Source of the DNA: Antiquaquibacter oligotrophicus
GTDB taxonomy: Bacteria; Actinomycetota; Actinomycetes; Actinomycetales; Microbacteriaceae
Direction: 5' to 3'
DNA length: 64,000 bases
Assembly: GCF_020535405.1 (NCBI RefSeq)
Contig: NZ_CP085036.1
Location: forward strand, 310,001-374,000
Part shown: positions 10,299 to 20,197 of the stretch, in pieces
Layout: each line of letters starts with the position of its first letter
Numbering within the stretch: position 1 is the first letter of the stretch
Made by a program: the position numbers and the translations under genes
Notes under the pieces: model-generated
What the model was told of the DNA's origin: nothing
Databases searched by the model: none
The model's input: the letters and a program-made list of their open reading frames with translations, nothing else

Positions 10299-11372
10299 TC
10301 AGCGGCCGCTCAATCGCGCCAAGGTGTCGAGAAAAATGGAGGTCTCTGCCTCAGTTCCTGCGGTGACACGCAAGTGCCCGGGGATTCCTACATCCCGAAT
10401 GAGGACTCCCTCGGCATAGAGCTTGGTGAACAGCGCGTGAGGATCTGCCACCCCGCCGAACAGGACGAAGTTCGCAGCGCTCGGCAAGGGCTCGTAGCCG
10501 AGCGCCGGGAGGGCTTCGATCATCCGGTCGCGCTGCACAATGATCTCGTCGACCATGGCGAGCATCTCATCGGCGTGAGCGAGGGCCGCCACCGCTGCGG
10601 CCTGGGTCAGCGCGGAGAGGTGATACGGAAGACGGACGAGTCTCAACGCATCGATCACCGCCGGGTCGGCGGCTAAATATCCGAGACGGATCCCAGCGAA
10701 TGCGAACGCCTTGCTCATCGTGCGGCTCACCAAGAGACGCGGACGCCCCTCGAGAAGGGTGAGGGCGGACGGGCCGCTTGCGAACTCCGCGTACGCCTCG
10801 TCGACGAGAACGATGCCGTCGGTGGCGTCGTATGCGGCCGCGATCACGTCGATATCGAGGGGTGTGCCCGTCGGGTTGTTGGGTGAGCACAGGAACACCA
10901 CATCTGGGCGCGTCTGTCTAATCGCACCCACCACGTCTGCTTCGGTCAGGACGTAATCGGGACCACGCTCGCCGGTGACCCACGTCGTGCCCGTTCCTCC
11001 CGCGATGATCGAGTGCATCGAGTAGGTGGGAGGGAAACCGAGCACACGGCGTCCCGGCCCACCGAAGGCCTGGAGCACGTGCTGTAAGACCTCGTTCGAC
11101 CCATTGGCCGCCCAAATGTTCTCGGCGGTGACACCGTGGCCGAGATAGTCAGCCAGAGCGGTTCGCAGTTCTGTGAACTCGCGATCGGGGTACCGGTTTG
11201 CCCCCAAAACGGCCCGAGCTAGCGAACGGACTATGTCGGTCGCGACGTCTTCGGGGATCGGATGCGTGTTCTCATTGACGTTGAGACGCACGGGGACCAG
11301 GTCTTGAGGTGCGCCATAGGGCTTCTTGCCTCGGAGGTCGTCTCTGATCGGGAGTTCGTCGAGGGATGTCAC
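10299..11372 (-). CDS. hisC: Histidinol-phosphate aminotransferase
   Basis: A 357-residue fold-type I PLP aminotransferase. It shows the N-terminal substrate stretch [11 protein letters not shown], the NENTHP motif, AANGSNEVL, the NNPTG motif (CSPNNPTGT), DEAYAEF and the PLP lysine in [17 protein letters not shown]. It transfers an amino group from glutamate to imidazole acetol phosphate. The start is GTG. It is the first gene of hisC-hisB-hisH-priA; hisD, hisF, hisG and hisI are outside the window. A LysM protein gene lies 49 bases upstream on the same strand. Confidence 0.95.
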   Translation of the reverse strand: MTSLDELPIRDDLRGKKPYGAPQDLVPVRLNVNENTHPIPEDVATDIVRSLARAVLGANRYPDREFTELRTALADYLGHGVTAENIWAANGSNEVLQHVLQAFGGPGRRVLGFPPTYSMHSIIAGGTGTTWVTGERGPDYVLTEADVVGAIRQTRPDVVFLCSPNNPTGTPLDIDVIAAAYDATDGIVLVDEAYAEFASGPSALTLLEGRPRLLVSRTMSKAFAFAGIRLGYLAADPAVIDALRLVRLPYHLSALTQAAAVAALAHADEMLAMVDEIIVQRDRMIEALPALGYEPLPSAANFVLFGGVADPHALFTKLYAEGVLIRDVGIPGHLRVTAGTEAETSIFLDTLARLSGR

Positions 11373-11421
11373 CGGACAAGCTTAGGGCGCACCAACCAGC
11401 CGCTCATCCGTCGTGGTGCGG

Positions 11422-11790
11422 TCAGTGGGCCGCGTACTCGAGCGGAATCGTCAACTGTTGGCCGGCATACACATCGGCAGACTCGAGACGGTTGAGTCGG
11501 ACGATCGCGTCAATCACTTCCCGTGGGTCGGAGGTGGGAGCAACCGATTCTGCGACCTGCCACAGCGACTCCCCGGTCTCGACAGTGACCACGTCGAAGG
11601 AGGCGGTAGACCCTTCGAGAGAGGCAACGGCACCGCCCCCATTGATTGCGAACGCGAGAGCAACAGCAATCACCGGCGTCACCAGCATCCCGAACAGGAC
11701 ACGACGACCCCGTCGAGTGATGCGCAAGCGCGGCTGGGCGGGGCGGACCGAGGCCGAATACGTCATCGAGGGAAAAGTCATCGTGCTCAT
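11422..11790 (-). CDS. LysM-domain membrane protein, probable SOS cell-division inhibitor (DivS/YneA-like)
   Basis: A 122-residue protein: a basic N-terminal region, one membrane helix at about residues 31-50 (VLFGMLVTPVIAVALAFAI) and a C-terminal LysM domain at about 65-117 (VETGESLWQVAESVAP, YAGQQLTIP). Its divergent position next to lexA is that of divS in Corynebacterium and the Rv2719c/ChiZ gene in Mycobacterium, which block division during DNA damage. Two SOS-box-like sequences lie in the shared intergenic region. The function is therefore inferred from architecture and context; the sequence itself only shows a membrane-anchored peptidoglycan-binding protein. Confidence 0.8.
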   Translation of the reverse strand: MSTMTFPSMTYSASVRPAQPRLRITRRGRRVLFGMLVTPVIAVALAFAINGGGAVASLEGSTASFDVVTVETGESLWQVAESVAPTSDPREVIDAIVRLNRLESADVYAGQQLTIPLEYAAH

Positions 11791-11821
11791 CGTGTGCTCC
11801 TCATCCTGAAACCCGAGTCGG

Positions 11822-11837
11822 TCGAACGGGGTTTCGT
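11822..11837. promoter_or_regulatory. SOS-box-like site near the LysM gene
   Basis: TCGAACGGGGTTTCGT fits the actinobacterial LexA box TCGAAC-N4-GTTCGA with two mismatches in the right half. It lies 31 bases before the LysM gene start and overlaps the left arm of a 38-bp inverted repeat. Confidence 0.5.
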
Positions 11838-11870
11838 ATCCGGTACTCGGCCGGGAGTACCGGATACGAA
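11833..11870. repeat. 16-bp perfect inverted repeat in the LysM gene-lexA intergenic region
   Basis: TTCGTATCCGGTACTC (11833-11848) and its exact complement (11855-11870) flank a six-base loop GGCCGG. There is no T-run on either side, so it is not an intrinsic terminator. It lies about 43 bases before the LysM gene and about 180 bases before lexA. Confidence 0.8.
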
Positions 11871-11960
11871 GTCTGTAGAACGTCTGTACCGAACATAACT
11901 TCGATCTACGAGAAAATCAAGGTCATCTTCGAACTGCTCGCGGCGATAACCCCGACACAC

Positions 11961-11976
11961 TCGAAGATGTGTTTGT
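11961..11976. promoter_or_regulatory. SOS-box-like site upstream of lexA
   Basis: TCGAAGATGTGTTTGT differs from TCGAAC-N4-GTTCGA at three positions. It lies 73 bases before the lexA start, where an autoregulatory LexA box is expected. Confidence 0.5.
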
Positions 11977-12048
11977 TTCGAGCATCCGTTCTGGATACAG
12001 TTTCGAGTGAGCCACCGACATTCCATCGCGGGGCGGAGATGAGGGACC

Positions 12049-12741
12049 GTGACCGACGCAACGCCTGAACAGTTCGGCGAAAAACCAGCCACCCGTCGCC
12101 GCAAGAGCCTCAGCGAGAAGCAGATGGCCATCCTTGACGTGATTCAGCGATCCGTCGCGACCCGCGGTTATCCGCCGAGCATGCGCGAGATCGGCGACGC
12201 TGTCGGCCTCGCATCCCTCTCCAGCGTCACCCATCAACTCGGTCAACTCGAGTTGAGTGGCTACCTCCGGCGCGACCCGAATCGCCCCCGCGCAATGGAA
12301 GTACTCATCGACCTTCCCGAGCTGGAAACGGGTTCGGTTGTCGAGAGCGGTGCCCCGTCGGTGGGAGACGCGGCCCTCGTGCCCCTCGTCGGCAGGATCG
12401 CTGCCGGAATTCCCATCACGGCAGACGAGCAAATTGATGAGGTTTTCCCCCTCCCCCGCAGGCTCGTGGGCAAGGGAGAGCTGTTCATGCTCAAGGTTGT
12501 CGGTGATTCCATGATCGATGCGGCCATTTGCGACGGCGATTGGGTCGTCGTGCGTCAGCAGAGTGACGCCACTAACGGCGATATCGTCGCGGCCATGCTC
12601 GACAGCGAAGCAACGGTCAAAGTGTTCCGCCAGCGCGACGGACACACCTGGCTTCTCCCCCGAAATTCTGCGTTCGAACCCATTCTGGGTGACCACGCGG
12701 AGGTGCTCGGCAAGGTTGTGGCGGTCCTACGCGCGGTGTAA
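12049..12741 (+). CDS. lexA: LexA repressor
   Basis: A 230-residue repressor with a GTG start preceded by GAGGGA. The N-terminal winged helix-turn-helix (about residues 20-85) has [29 protein letters not shown] and the recognition helix [13 protein letters not shown]. The C-terminal S24 domain has the Ala119-Gly120 cleavage site (GRIAAGIPI) and the Ser154/Lys191 dyad ([17 protein letters not shown]). It represses SOS genes and cleaves itself on contact with RecA-ssDNA. It converges on metE with a 22-base gap without an evident terminator. Confidence 0.97.
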   Translation: MTDATPEQFGEKPATRRRKSLSEKQMAILDVIQRSVATRGYPPSMREIGDAVGLASLSSVTHQLGQLELSGYLRRDPNRPRAMEVLIDLPELETGSVVESGAPSVGDAALVPLVGRIAAGIPITADEQIDEVFPLPRRLVGKGELFMLKVVGDSMIDAAICDGDWVVVRQQSDATNGDIVAAMLDSEATVKVFRQRDGHTWLLPRNSAFEPILGDHAEVLGKVVAVLRAV

Positions 12742-12763
12742 CACCGCCACACCCCTAGGTCCG

Positions 12764-15073
12764 CTAGACGGTCGCCTTCGCTCGCGCCGCTCGTGTGGCC
12801 TCGAGAACGTTGGCGAGTGACTGGACGGTTTCGTCGTAGCCGCGCGTCTTGAGACCACAATCCGGGTTCACCCACACCTGGCGCTCCGGAATGGAACCGA
12901 GGGCGATTTCGATGAGTTCGGAGACTTCCTCGACCGAGGGCACTCGTGGAGAGTGGATGTCGTAGACCCCGGGTCCGATGCCACGCCCAAATCCGCTGCG
13001 CTTGATGTCCGGCACGACCTCCATCTTCGAGCGAGCCGCTTCGATCGACGTGACGTCGGCATCGAGACGGTTGATGGCGTCGATGACGACACCAAACTCC
13101 GAATAACACAGGTGAGTGTGGATCTGAGTGCGGTCCTCTACGCCGGCCGTCGCGAGCCGGAACGAACCGACCGACCAGTCGAGGTAGTCGTCGTGATCCT
13201 TCTTCTTGAGGGGGAGCAACTCACGCAACGCCGGTTCATCGACCTGAATGATTCCGATGCCCGCCGCTTCGAGGTCCGCGATCTCATCGCGCAAGGCGAG
13301 GGCCACCTGGTTCGCTGTCTCTCGCAGCGGTTGGTCATCACGCACGAACGACCAGGCCAGGATCGTTACCGGTCCCGTGAGCATGCCCTTCACGGGCTTG
13401 TATGTGAGGCTTTGGGTGTACGTCGACCACTCGACAGTGATGGGCGCAGGACGTGAGACGTCGCCCCAGAGGATCGACGGGCGCGTACAGCGCGATCCGT
13501 AAGATTGCACCCAGCCGTTCTGCGTCACCGCGAAACCGTCCAGATTCTCCGCGAAGTACTGAACCATGTCGTTGCGTTCGGGCTCGCCGTGCACGATGAC
13601 ATCGAGGCCGATTTCCTCCTGGAGGTCGACGACTCGACGGATCTCGGCACGCATGGCCTCCACGTAGTCATCGTGGCTGAGTTCGCCCCGCACGAGTGCA
13701 GCACGAGCCTTCCGGATGTCGCCGGTCTGGGGGAAAGACCCGATCGTCGTCGTCGGCAGGAAGGGGAGATGCAGAGCCTCCTCCTGCGCTGCCAGCCGCG
13801 CGGAGTAGTCGCCGCGCGAGAAGTCGCTCGGAGTGAGGGATGCAGCGCGCTCGCGCACGGCGCCGTCGTGCACGCCCGCTGCCGCGTGACGGGCTTCGAG
13901 GGCATCCGTGGCCGCTTGCAACTCGTCCGCAATGGCATTCCGACCCTCGGTGAGACCCTTGGCCAGGATCGACACCTGGGCCACTTTCTGATCGGCGAAG
14001 GCGAGCCAACTCTTCAACCAGCCTTCGAGCAACGGCTCATCCTCAACGTCGTGTGGCACGTGGAAGAGGCTCGTCGATGTCGACACGGCCACGTTCGGGT
14101 TTGAACTCCGCAGTCTCTCGAGCGCGGAAAACGCGTTGTCGAGGTCGCCGCGCCATACGTTGTGTCCGTCGATGACCCCGCCGACGAGAACCTTGTCCGT
14201 GGTGAAGCCCGACGGGAGTGAGCCCTTGACCAGATCTAGCCCTATAGCCTCCACGGGCGTTGACGCGAGCACGGGGAGTGCGTCGTCGAGCGAAGCATAA
14301 GGCGACGCAACAAAAATGGCGGGCCGCACGACCGAAGACCCCAGCGCCTCGTAGGCGCGGCGAGTGGCCTCGAGAACGACCTCACGAGGTACGTCAATGC
14401 TCTCGCTCACGAGCGCAGGCTCGTCGAGTTGAACCCATTCCGCGCCGGCTGCCGTCAGTGCCGCGAGCAACTCGGCATAAACAGGGAGGAGGTCGTCCAG
14501 ACGATCGATCGGCTGGAAATCCGCCGGGGCACCGTCGCTCGGCTTGCTCAGGAGGAGGAAGGTGACGGGACCGACGATGACGGGTCGAGTGCGGTATCCC
14601 GCGACCGTCGCCTCCGCCACCTCGCGCACGAGGCGATCCGATGCCAGGTGGAAGTCGGTCTCCGGACCGATCTCCGGCACGAGGTAGTGGTAGTTCGAGT
14701 CGAACCATTTCGTCATCTCGAGGGGTGCGTCCTGACCCTCGCCTCGCGCAATCGTGAAGTAGCCGGCCAGGTCGACGGACCCGTCTTCCTTCACCAAACG
14801 CGCGAATCGTTCCGGCACTGCACCTACTGTGACGGCGGCGTCCAGGACCTGGTCGTAGAAGCTGAACGCCTCGGGAATGGACGAATCGGATCGCCCGAGA
14901 CCGAGGGAGACGAGCCGCTCACGCGTTGCCGCTCGGAGTTCAGAAGCGGACTGCTCCAGTTCCTCTGCGCTGATCTTTCCTGCCCAGAAGGCCTCGACCG
15001 CGCGCTTCAGCTCGCGTCGACGGCCGATGCGCGGGTAACCGAGGATTGTGCCGGTGGGGAATGAGACGGTCAT
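12764..15073 (-). CDS. metE: Cobalamin-independent methionine synthase
   Basis: A 769-residue two-barrel enzyme of full length. It starts with a typical GTILGYPRIGRRRELK region; the catalytic C-terminal barrel carries the zinc ligands His and Cys in THLCYSEFG and Cys in VNPDCGLKTRG. It transfers a methyl group from 5-methyltetrahydrofolate (triglutamate) to homocysteine. Its ATG overlaps the metF stop (ATGA), so methyl donor production and use are coupled. I see no cobalamin riboswitch in the short leader of metF; a nested hairpin is there instead. Confidence 0.97.
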   Translation of the reverse strand: MTVSFPTGTILGYPRIGRRRELKRAVEAFWAGKISAEELEQSASELRAATRERLVSLGLGRSDSSIPEAFSFYDQVLDAAVTVGAVPERFARLVKEDGSVDLAGYFTIARGEGQDAPLEMTKWFDSNYHYLVPEIGPETDFHLASDRLVREVAEATVAGYRTRPVIVGPVTFLLLSKPSDGAPADFQPIDRLDDLLPVYAELLAALTAAGAEWVQLDEPALVSESIDVPREVVLEATRRAYEALGSSVVRPAIFVASPYASLDDALPVLASTPVEAIGLDLVKGSLPSGFTTDKVLVGGVIDGHNVWRGDLDNAFSALERLRSSNPNVAVSTSTSLFHVPHDVEDEPLLEGWLKSWLAFADQKVAQVSILAKGLTEGRNAIADELQAATDALEARHAAAGVHDGAVRERAASLTPSDFSRGDYSARLAAQEEALHLPFLPTTTIGSFPQTGDIRKARAALVRGELSHDDYVEAMRAEIRRVVDLQEEIGLDVIVHGEPERNDMVQYFAENLDGFAVTQNGWVQSYGSRCTRPSILWGDVSRPAPITVEWSTYTQSLTYKPVKGMLTGPVTILAWSFVRDDQPLRETANQVALALRDEIADLEAAGIGIIQVDEPALRELLPLKKKDHDDYLDWSVGSFRLATAGVEDRTQIHTHLCYSEFGVVIDAINRLDADVTSIEAARSKMEVVPDIKRSGFGRGIGPGVYDIHSPRVPSVEEVSELIEIALGSIPERQVWVNPDCGLKTRGYDETVQSLANVLEATRAARAKATV

Positions 15074-16047
15074 GCGATGTCGCTTTCTTCCAGTGATGGG
15101 TATCGTGCCGCGTCATCGAGGAGTCCGACCCCGCGAAGCACGGCGAGAGGTGCCGAATGTTGGTTGAAGGTATACAGGTGAAGGCCGGGGGCGCCCCCGT
15201 CGAGTAGTGACGTCCCGAGCTCGATCGCGTGGGCGATTCCGACGCGTCGCTGGGCTTCCTCGTCGCCAGCGCTCTCGAGCGCACGGTGGAGGTCAACGGG
15301 AGTCTCCTCGCCCGTAAGCTCGATGATCCGCTCCAGGCGTCGGATGCTCAGCACGGGCATGATCCCGGGCAGGATTCGCATCGTCACTCCCGCCTCGCGT
15401 GCACGCTCGACGAAGCTGAGGTACTCGTCCGCGTGGAAAAACAACTGGGTGATCGCGAGATTCGCACCCGCGGCTTCCTTGGCGAGCAGGGTGTCGAGAT
15501 CCTGCTCAACCGATCGCGATCGCGGATGGCCGTTCGGGAACGCCGCAACCGCAATCGTGACCTTCTCGCCGCTCTCCACTCGTTTGGCACCGGGGAATCC
15601 AGGCACATCGCCGAAGCGGAAGGGCTCCCGCTCCTTCTGCACACGATGGATGAGTTGCACGAGCTCGCCGGCACTGCCGAGGTCACCGAGGAAGTCATCA
15701 TCCTCTGTCGACCCCGCTGGCGGGTCTCCCCGAAGGGCAAGGAAGCTCGTGATGCCGGCATCCAGGAACTCCCGGATGAGCCCGCTGGCCTCCGCGTAGG
15801 AGGAACCAACACACGTCAGATGGGCCATCGGTTTGACCGACGTCGTCGACAACATGTGCGTGAGCACGGCAAGGGAGAGTCCTCGGGTCGAACCACTTGC
15901 GCCGTACGTCACCGAGATGAACTCCGGCGACGCAGCCACGAGTTCTGCGATCGAGGCATACAGCGCGGCCTCGGCGTCACCCGATCTCGGCGGATAGAGC
16001 TCAAACGAGAACGTCGGGCGCGCGGGGAAATGCGGTCGCTCACTCAC
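15070..16047 (-). CDS. metF: 5,10-methylenetetrahydrofolate reductase
   Basis: A 325-residue (beta-alpha)8 flavoprotein. The GTG at 16047 is chosen because GGAGGG lies about ten bases upstream and the protein then begins directly before the family motif FSFELYPPRS; the open frame extends 30 codons further but with no homology. Other motifs are SVTYGASGSTRG, HLTCVGSS, ALRGDPP and ITQLFFHADEY. It reduces methylene-THF to methyl-THF, the methyl donor for MetE encoded by the overlapping downstream gene. Confidence 0.94.
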   Translation of the reverse strand: MSERPHFPARPTFSFELYPPRSGDAEAALYASIAELVAASPEFISVTYGASGSTRGLSLAVLTHMLSTTSVKPMAHLTCVGSSYAEASGLIREFLDAGITSFLALRGDPPAGSTEDDDFLGDLGSAGELVQLIHRVQKEREPFRFGDVPGFPGAKRVESGEKVTIAVAAFPNGHPRSRSVEQDLDTLLAKEAAGANLAITQLFFHADEYLSFVERAREAGVTMRILPGIMPVLSIRRLERIIELTGEETPVDLHRALESAGDEEAQRRVGIAHAIELGTSLLDGGAPGLHLYTFNQHSAPLAVLRGVGLLDDAARYPSLEESDIA

Positions 16048-16097
16048 GTCGCACACACCCTCCGGTAGCCAGAACTCTGCAATCCGTTGGGGCGGGT

Positions 16098-16163
16098 GCC
16101 GGGCTCGGCTGTCGCACCTGTCGGGGTCACCCGACATGACGAGTCTAAGCAGCCGAGCCCGGC
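16098..16163 (-). promoter_or_regulatory. Nested inverted repeat in the metF-metE leader
   Basis: GCCGGGCTCGGCTG (16098-16111) is exactly complementary to CAGCCGAGCCCGGC (16150-16163); the 38-base space between holds a second stem GTCGGG/CCCGAC (16120-16125 and 16130-16135). This covers most of the 128-base gap between hflX and metF. No T-run follows. It could be a regulatory leader for methionine synthesis or a processing/stability structure. Confidence 0.6.
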
Positions 16164-16175
16164 GATGACGCAGTG

Positions 16176-17714
16176 TTACGCCGACACAACAAACGCTTCG
16201 AGTTCAGCTGTTCGTCCGGGGTGGACGAGGGCACGAACACGAGTTCCCGACTCTTCGTACTCGGTGCTGAGCACCCTGCCCTGGACATGGAGGCGCGAGA
16301 TGATCTCGCCACGGTCGTAGGGCACGAGGAGGTCGAGTTCGATTTCGGGGCTCGGGAGGAGCTCCGCGATCTGCGCGAGCAACTCGTCGACACCCTCGCC
16401 GGTGCGCGCCGAGACGAACACACCATTCGGCTCCAGGCCGCGAAGCACGAGTCGGTGATCGTCGTCGGCAAGATCTGACTTGTTGAAGACAACAATCTCG
16501 GGGATGTCACGAGCGCCCAGTTCACCGATGACGTCGCGGACGGTGGCAAGCTGACCTGCCGGATCCGGGTGCGACGCATCAACGACGTGGACGATGACGT
16601 CGGACTGACCGACCTCCTCGAGAGTCGAACGGAATGCCTCCACCAACTGGTGCGGCAGGTTTCGAACGAAGCCGACCGTGTCCGCGAGTGTGAACAGACG
16701 ACCGTCTGGCGTGCTCGAGCGGCGGACCGTGGCATCCAGGGTTGCGAACAGAGCGTTCTCCACGAGCACTCCGGCGCGTGTGATGCGGTTGAGGAGACTC
16801 GATTTGCCTGCGTTCGTGTACCCCGCAATGGCCACACTCGGCACCTCGAAGCGGTTACGGTTGGCCCGCTTCGCTTCGCGAGCAGGAGCGAAGCCCTTGA
16901 TCTGGCGGCGGAGCTTGGCCATGCGCGAATGGATGCGACGTCGATCGAGTTCGATCTTCGTCTCACCTGGTCCGCGGCTCCCCATTCCCGTTCCGGCGCC
17001 GACCTGGCCACCGGCCTGGCGGGACATGGACTCACCCCAACCGCGAAGTCGCGGAAGAAGGTACTCGAGTTGCGCGAGTTCGACCTGCGCCCGACCCTCG
17101 CGGCTCTTGGCGTGCTGAGAGAAGATGTCGAGAATGACCGCTGTCCTGTCGATAACTTTCACTCGCACGACGTCTTCGAGCGCACGGCGCTGACTCGGGG
17201 CGAGCTCAGTGTCGGCGATGACCGTGTCGGCTCCTGTTGCAGCCACGACGTCCCGAAGTTCCTCGGCCTTTCCCTTACCGAAGTACGTGCTCGGGTCGGG
17301 GTGCGGCCGGCGTTGAAGCAGCCCGTCGAGAACCACGGCGCCCGCCGTTTCGGCCAGCGCCGCCAACTCGCGCAGGGAGTTCTCGGCATCCTGCACTGTG
17401 CCAGCGGAGTAGACCCCGATGAGGACAACGTTCTCCAGGCGAAGCTGTCGATACTCAACCTCGGTGACGTCCTCGAGCTCGGTCGAGAGGCCAGGTACGC
17501 GCCGAAGCGCCTGCCGATCCTCTCGATCGAACTGCTCGCCGTCGCGAAGATCCTCGTAGTGGGCATCGTCCTGGAGTGCAAGCGCGGTTGCCGATCCGAA
17601 CCGCGACACCGTTGCCGCCTGCGTGGACTGCCGCACCAGCACACGCTCCGCATCGCTCTGCTCGGCGGCGTCGTTGCCCGTTGCGGCGGATTGCGAAAGT
17701 TTGTCTGTCGTCAT
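16176..17714 (-). CDS. hflX: GTPase HflX
   Basis: A 512-residue ribosome-associated GTPase. The N-terminal HflX domain (about residues 90-215, including GKGKAEEL and DTVIADTELAPSQRR) is followed by a coiled-coil linker with SRGPGETKIELDRRRI, then the TRAFAC GTPase domain with G1 AGYTNAGKSSL, G3 DTVGF and G4 NKSD. HflX splits stalled or hibernating 70S ribosomes. The extra N-terminal 80 residues (acidic, with FGSATALALQDDAHYEDL) are typical of actinobacterial members. Next to lexA and dapF as in other Actinobacteria. Confidence 0.96.
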   Translation of the reverse strand: MTTDKLSQSAATGNDAAEQSDAERVLVRQSTQAATVSRFGSATALALQDDAHYEDLRDGEQFDREDRQALRRVPGLSTELEDVTEVEYRQLRLENVVLIGVYSAGTVQDAENSLRELAALAETAGAVVLDGLLQRRPHPDPSTYFGKGKAEELRDVVAATGADTVIADTELAPSQRRALEDVVRVKVIDRTAVILDIFSQHAKSREGRAQVELAQLEYLLPRLRGWGESMSRQAGGQVGAGTGMGSRGPGETKIELDRRRIHSRMAKLRRQIKGFAPAREAKRANRNRFEVPSVAIAGYTNAGKSSLLNRITRAGVLVENALFATLDATVRRSSTPDGRLFTLADTVGFVRNLPHQLVEAFRSTLEEVGQSDVIVHVVDASHPDPAGQLATVRDVIGELGARDIPEIVVFNKSDLADDDHRLVLRGLEPNGVFVSARTGEGVDELLAQIAELLPSPEIELDLLVPYDRGEIISRLHVQGRVLSTEYEESGTRVRALVHPGRTAELEAFVVSA

Positions 17715-17757
17715 TGTGTGTTAACCCTATTTCTCTTCTCTTCGGTAAGTTCTCTGC

Positions 17758-18405
17758 ATGGCAAACGAGCACTACTTCTCTTCTTCCCCGGGAAGTGAGC
17801 TCAAGCCGCGGACCGTTCACGTGCGCATCGCCGGTGTTGACCGCGACGTGATTACGGCGGGTGGCGTCTTCAGCCCCGACCGCATTGACACAGGCACACA
17901 GGTGCTCCTCGCGAGCGTCCCTCCCCCACCACCGGGCGGAAACCTTCTCGATCTCGGATGCGGGTGGGGGCCGATTGCCCTCACACTCGCAACGGAGTCA
18001 CCTCACGCGACGGTGTGGGCAGTGGACGTCAACGAGCGCGCACTCGATCTTGTGCGGGCTAACGCCGAAAAACTGTCCATGACAAACGTCAACGCGGTTC
18101 TGCCTCAGGATGTTCCCGATGACGTCGTTTTTACTACCCTCTGGTCGAACCCGCCGATTCGGGTGGGCAAAAACGAGCTTCACGGCCTCCTCGAGCGGTG
18201 GCTTCCCCGTGTCGAGATCGGTTCGGATGCGTGGCTTGTCGTCCAGCGCAACCTTGGTTCCGATTCCCTCCACCGCTGGCTGCAAGCTCGGTTCCCGGAG
18301 GACTTCTCTGTCGTGCGGGCCGCAACAAACAAGGGTTATCGCGTGCTGCGAGCTCGGCGGCGAACGGGCATGACGGCGCCCATCGAGGTCATCGAGCCCG
18401 ACTAG
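17758..18405 (+). CDS. RsmC-like class I SAM-dependent methyltransferase
   Basis: A 215-residue protein corresponding to the catalytic C-terminal domain of RsmC/RlmG, with [17 protein letters not shown] motif [14 protein letters not shown], an acidic motif [11 protein letters not shown] and the target-base motif SNPPIRVGK. It should methylate a guanine N2 in rRNA, probably 16S, but single-domain actinobacterial members are not well tested. It is divergent from hflX (43-base gap) and overlaps the end of the convergent dapF by four bases. Confidence 0.88.
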   Translation: MANEHYFSSSPGSELKPRTVHVRIAGVDRDVITAGGVFSPDRIDTGTQVLLASVPPPPPGGNLLDLGCGWGPIALTLATESPHATVWAVDVNERALDLVRANAEKLSMTNVNAVLPQDVPDDVVFTTLWSNPPIRVGKNELHGLLERWLPRVEIGSDAWLVVQRNLGSDSLHRWLQARFPEDFSVVRAATNKGYRVLRARRRTGMTAPIEVIEPD

Positions 18406-19277
18406 ACCTCCAACACCCCACTGAAAACGAGTTCAGCGGGGCCACTCAGGGAGACATGCTCGCCCTCTTGCGTGGGAAACATGCGCACTCCGACGCGGCC
18501 GCCCGCCACGTCGACGCGCCACTGGTTCGGCGCGCCCTCCCCGGCCCAATAGCGCGCCGCGAGAGCGGTCGCTACAGCTCCGGTGCCGCACGAAAGCGTT
18601 TCTCCGCTGCCGCGCTCGTGCACGCGCATCCTCACATGGCCGACCCCGTCACTGACAAGGGGGTCGGCGGCGACCATGAACTCGACGTTTGCACCGTTCT
18701 CCGGTACGGGATCGAGCAATGGTGCGTAGGCGAGATCGGCCTCCTCGAGTTCCTCCTCGGTCGCCAGAGCAACAACGACATGGGGGTTTCCCACATTGAT
18801 GCCGAGTCCGGGCCGCGCCACGGGTAGCTCTTTGGCGCGCACAAGTGGCTCACCACCGTCGAGCTTCCATCTGCCGAGGTCCGCCGAGAAACCGTCCGTC
18901 GCCAGTTGCACGTCACGCACACCGCTTCGCGTACCGATCGGGAGCGTCTCGCCCGGGCTCAGCGTTGCGAGCTCGTTCTCGAGGAGGAACCGGGTGAAAA
19001 CGCGTATTCCATTGCCACACATCTCTGCAATCGAGCCATCGGCGTTGCGGTAGTCCATGAACCATTCGGCGTCCGGGTCCTCGGCGAGTGCTGCAGCACC
19101 CGCCTCGAGGTTGCTGCTGCGGACCGCTCGAAGGATGCCGTCGGCGCCCACGCCGAAATGGCGGTCGCAGATGGCGGCGACTTGCGCCGCCGTGAGATCG
19201 GTCTCGCCTTCGGGGTCCGCGAAAAGCACAAAATCATTTCCCGTGCCTTGGCCCTTGGTGAAGGCGATCGTGGTCAT
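18402..19277 (-). CDS. dapF: Diaminopimelate epimerase
   Basis: A 291-residue enzyme with both catalytic cysteines in place: MCGNGIRVF and [10 protein letters not shown]. The N-terminus ([18 protein letters not shown]) and VGNPHVVV also fit. It interconverts LL- and meso-diaminopimelate for lysine and peptidoglycan. It follows miaA by three bases, a conserved actinobacterial pair. A hairpin (18416-18441, one mismatch) within its last codons may serve as terminator for the convergent methyltransferase gene. Confidence 0.97.
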   Translation of the reverse strand: MTTIAFTKGQGTGNDFVLFADPEGETDLTAAQVAAICDRHFGVGADGILRAVRSSNLEAGAAALAEDPDAEWFMDYRNADGSIAEMCGNGIRVFTRFLLENELATLSPGETLPIGTRSGVRDVQLATDGFSADLGRWKLDGGEPLVRAKELPVARPGLGINVGNPHVVVALATEEELEEADLAYAPLLDPVPENGANVEFMVAADPLVSDGVGHVRMRVHERGSGETLSCGTGAVATALAARYWAGEGAPNQWRVDVAGGRVGVRMFPTQEGEHVSLSGPAELVFSGVLEV

Positions 19278-19280
19278 GTC

Positions 19281-20186
19281 TCAATCCTGCCGTATGTGCC
19301 GGTCGGCATCGCTCACGAGGGTCGGGCTGCCCGAGCGAAGTGCCACGGCATTGGGGTACCGCTTGAACCAGCCCACCTGGCGTCGCGCGTACCGGCGTGT
19401 GAGAGCCGCGGTCTCGGCGATCGCCTCATCGATGGTTGCCGCGCCGTCGAGATGGGCGAGCGCCTGCGCGTAACCGATGGCACGGCTGGCCGTCACACCC
19501 AGACCCCCGGGACGTAATCGGCGCACCTCCTCAGTGAGACCGCTCTCGAACATCCCCGACGCTCTGCTGTCGAGGCGGGTGACGAGCTCATCCCGGGGCG
19601 ACTGCAGAAAGAAGATCACAGCGTCGCGCCACGGGGGCCGGTTCTCCGGCAAACCAGCGCCGAATGGCTCACCGGTCATCTCGATGACTTCGAGTGCGCG
19701 AACGATTCGCCGCCCGTTGTGCGGCCCAATCGAGGCTGCTGCCGCCGGGTCGAGGAGGGCAAGCCGCTCGAAGAGAAGACCGGGGCCGCGATCACGGAGT
19801 TCATTCTCGATCCGTGCCCGAATATCGGGATCGGTTCCGGGGAACTCGAAGTCCTGGATGACACTGGAAACATAGAGTCCGGACCCTCCCACGAGGATCG
19901 GCACAGCACCCCGCGCCTCGATCTCCTCGACGGCGCGGCGGGCTTCACGCTGATACCGCGCTACCGACGCCTCCTCGCTGGGATCAAGCACGTCAAGGAG
20001 GTGATGGCGGATCCCCCGACGTTCCCCCATAGGCACCTTTGCCGTGCCGATATCCATGCCGCGATAGAGCTGCATGGCATCCGCGTTGACGATCTCCGCA
20101 TCACCGACACGCTCCGCGAGGTCGAGCGATAGCGCACTCTTGCCGGTTCCTGTTGCCCCGACAATGACGATGAGGCGTTGGCCCAC
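19281..20186 (-). CDS. miaA: tRNA dimethylallyltransferase
   Basis: A 301-residue protein of normal length if started at GTG 20186, 11 bases after the miaB stop; the frame is open further into miaB but lacks homology there. The P-loop ([17 protein letters not shown]), [17 protein letters not shown], the HHLLDVLDP stretch, VGGSGLY and the C-terminal [10 protein letters not shown] are characteristic. It adds dimethylallyl to N6 of A37 in tRNAs reading UNN codons; MiaB then adds the methylthio group. Operon miaB-miaA-dapF. Confidence 0.95.
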   Translation of the reverse strand: MGQRLIVIVGATGTGKSALSLDLAERVGDAEIVNADAMQLYRGMDIGTAKVPMGERRGIRHHLLDVLDPSEEASVARYQREARRAVEEIEARGAVPILVGGSGLYVSSVIQDFEFPGTDPDIRARIENELRDRGPGLLFERLALLDPAAAASIGPHNGRRIVRALEVIEMTGEPFGAGLPENRPPWRDAVIFFLQSPRDELVTRLDSRASGMFESGLTEEVRRLRPGGLGVTASRAIGYAQALAHLDGAATIDEAIAETAALTRRYARRQVGWFKRYPNAVALRSGSPTLVSDADRHIRQD

Positions 20187-20197
20187 GACAGAGGTTT

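Noticed and set aside
15070..16137. metF start 30 codons further upstream
   Set aside because: The extra residues come from the hairpin leader, have no family match, and the internal GTG has a ribosome binding site.
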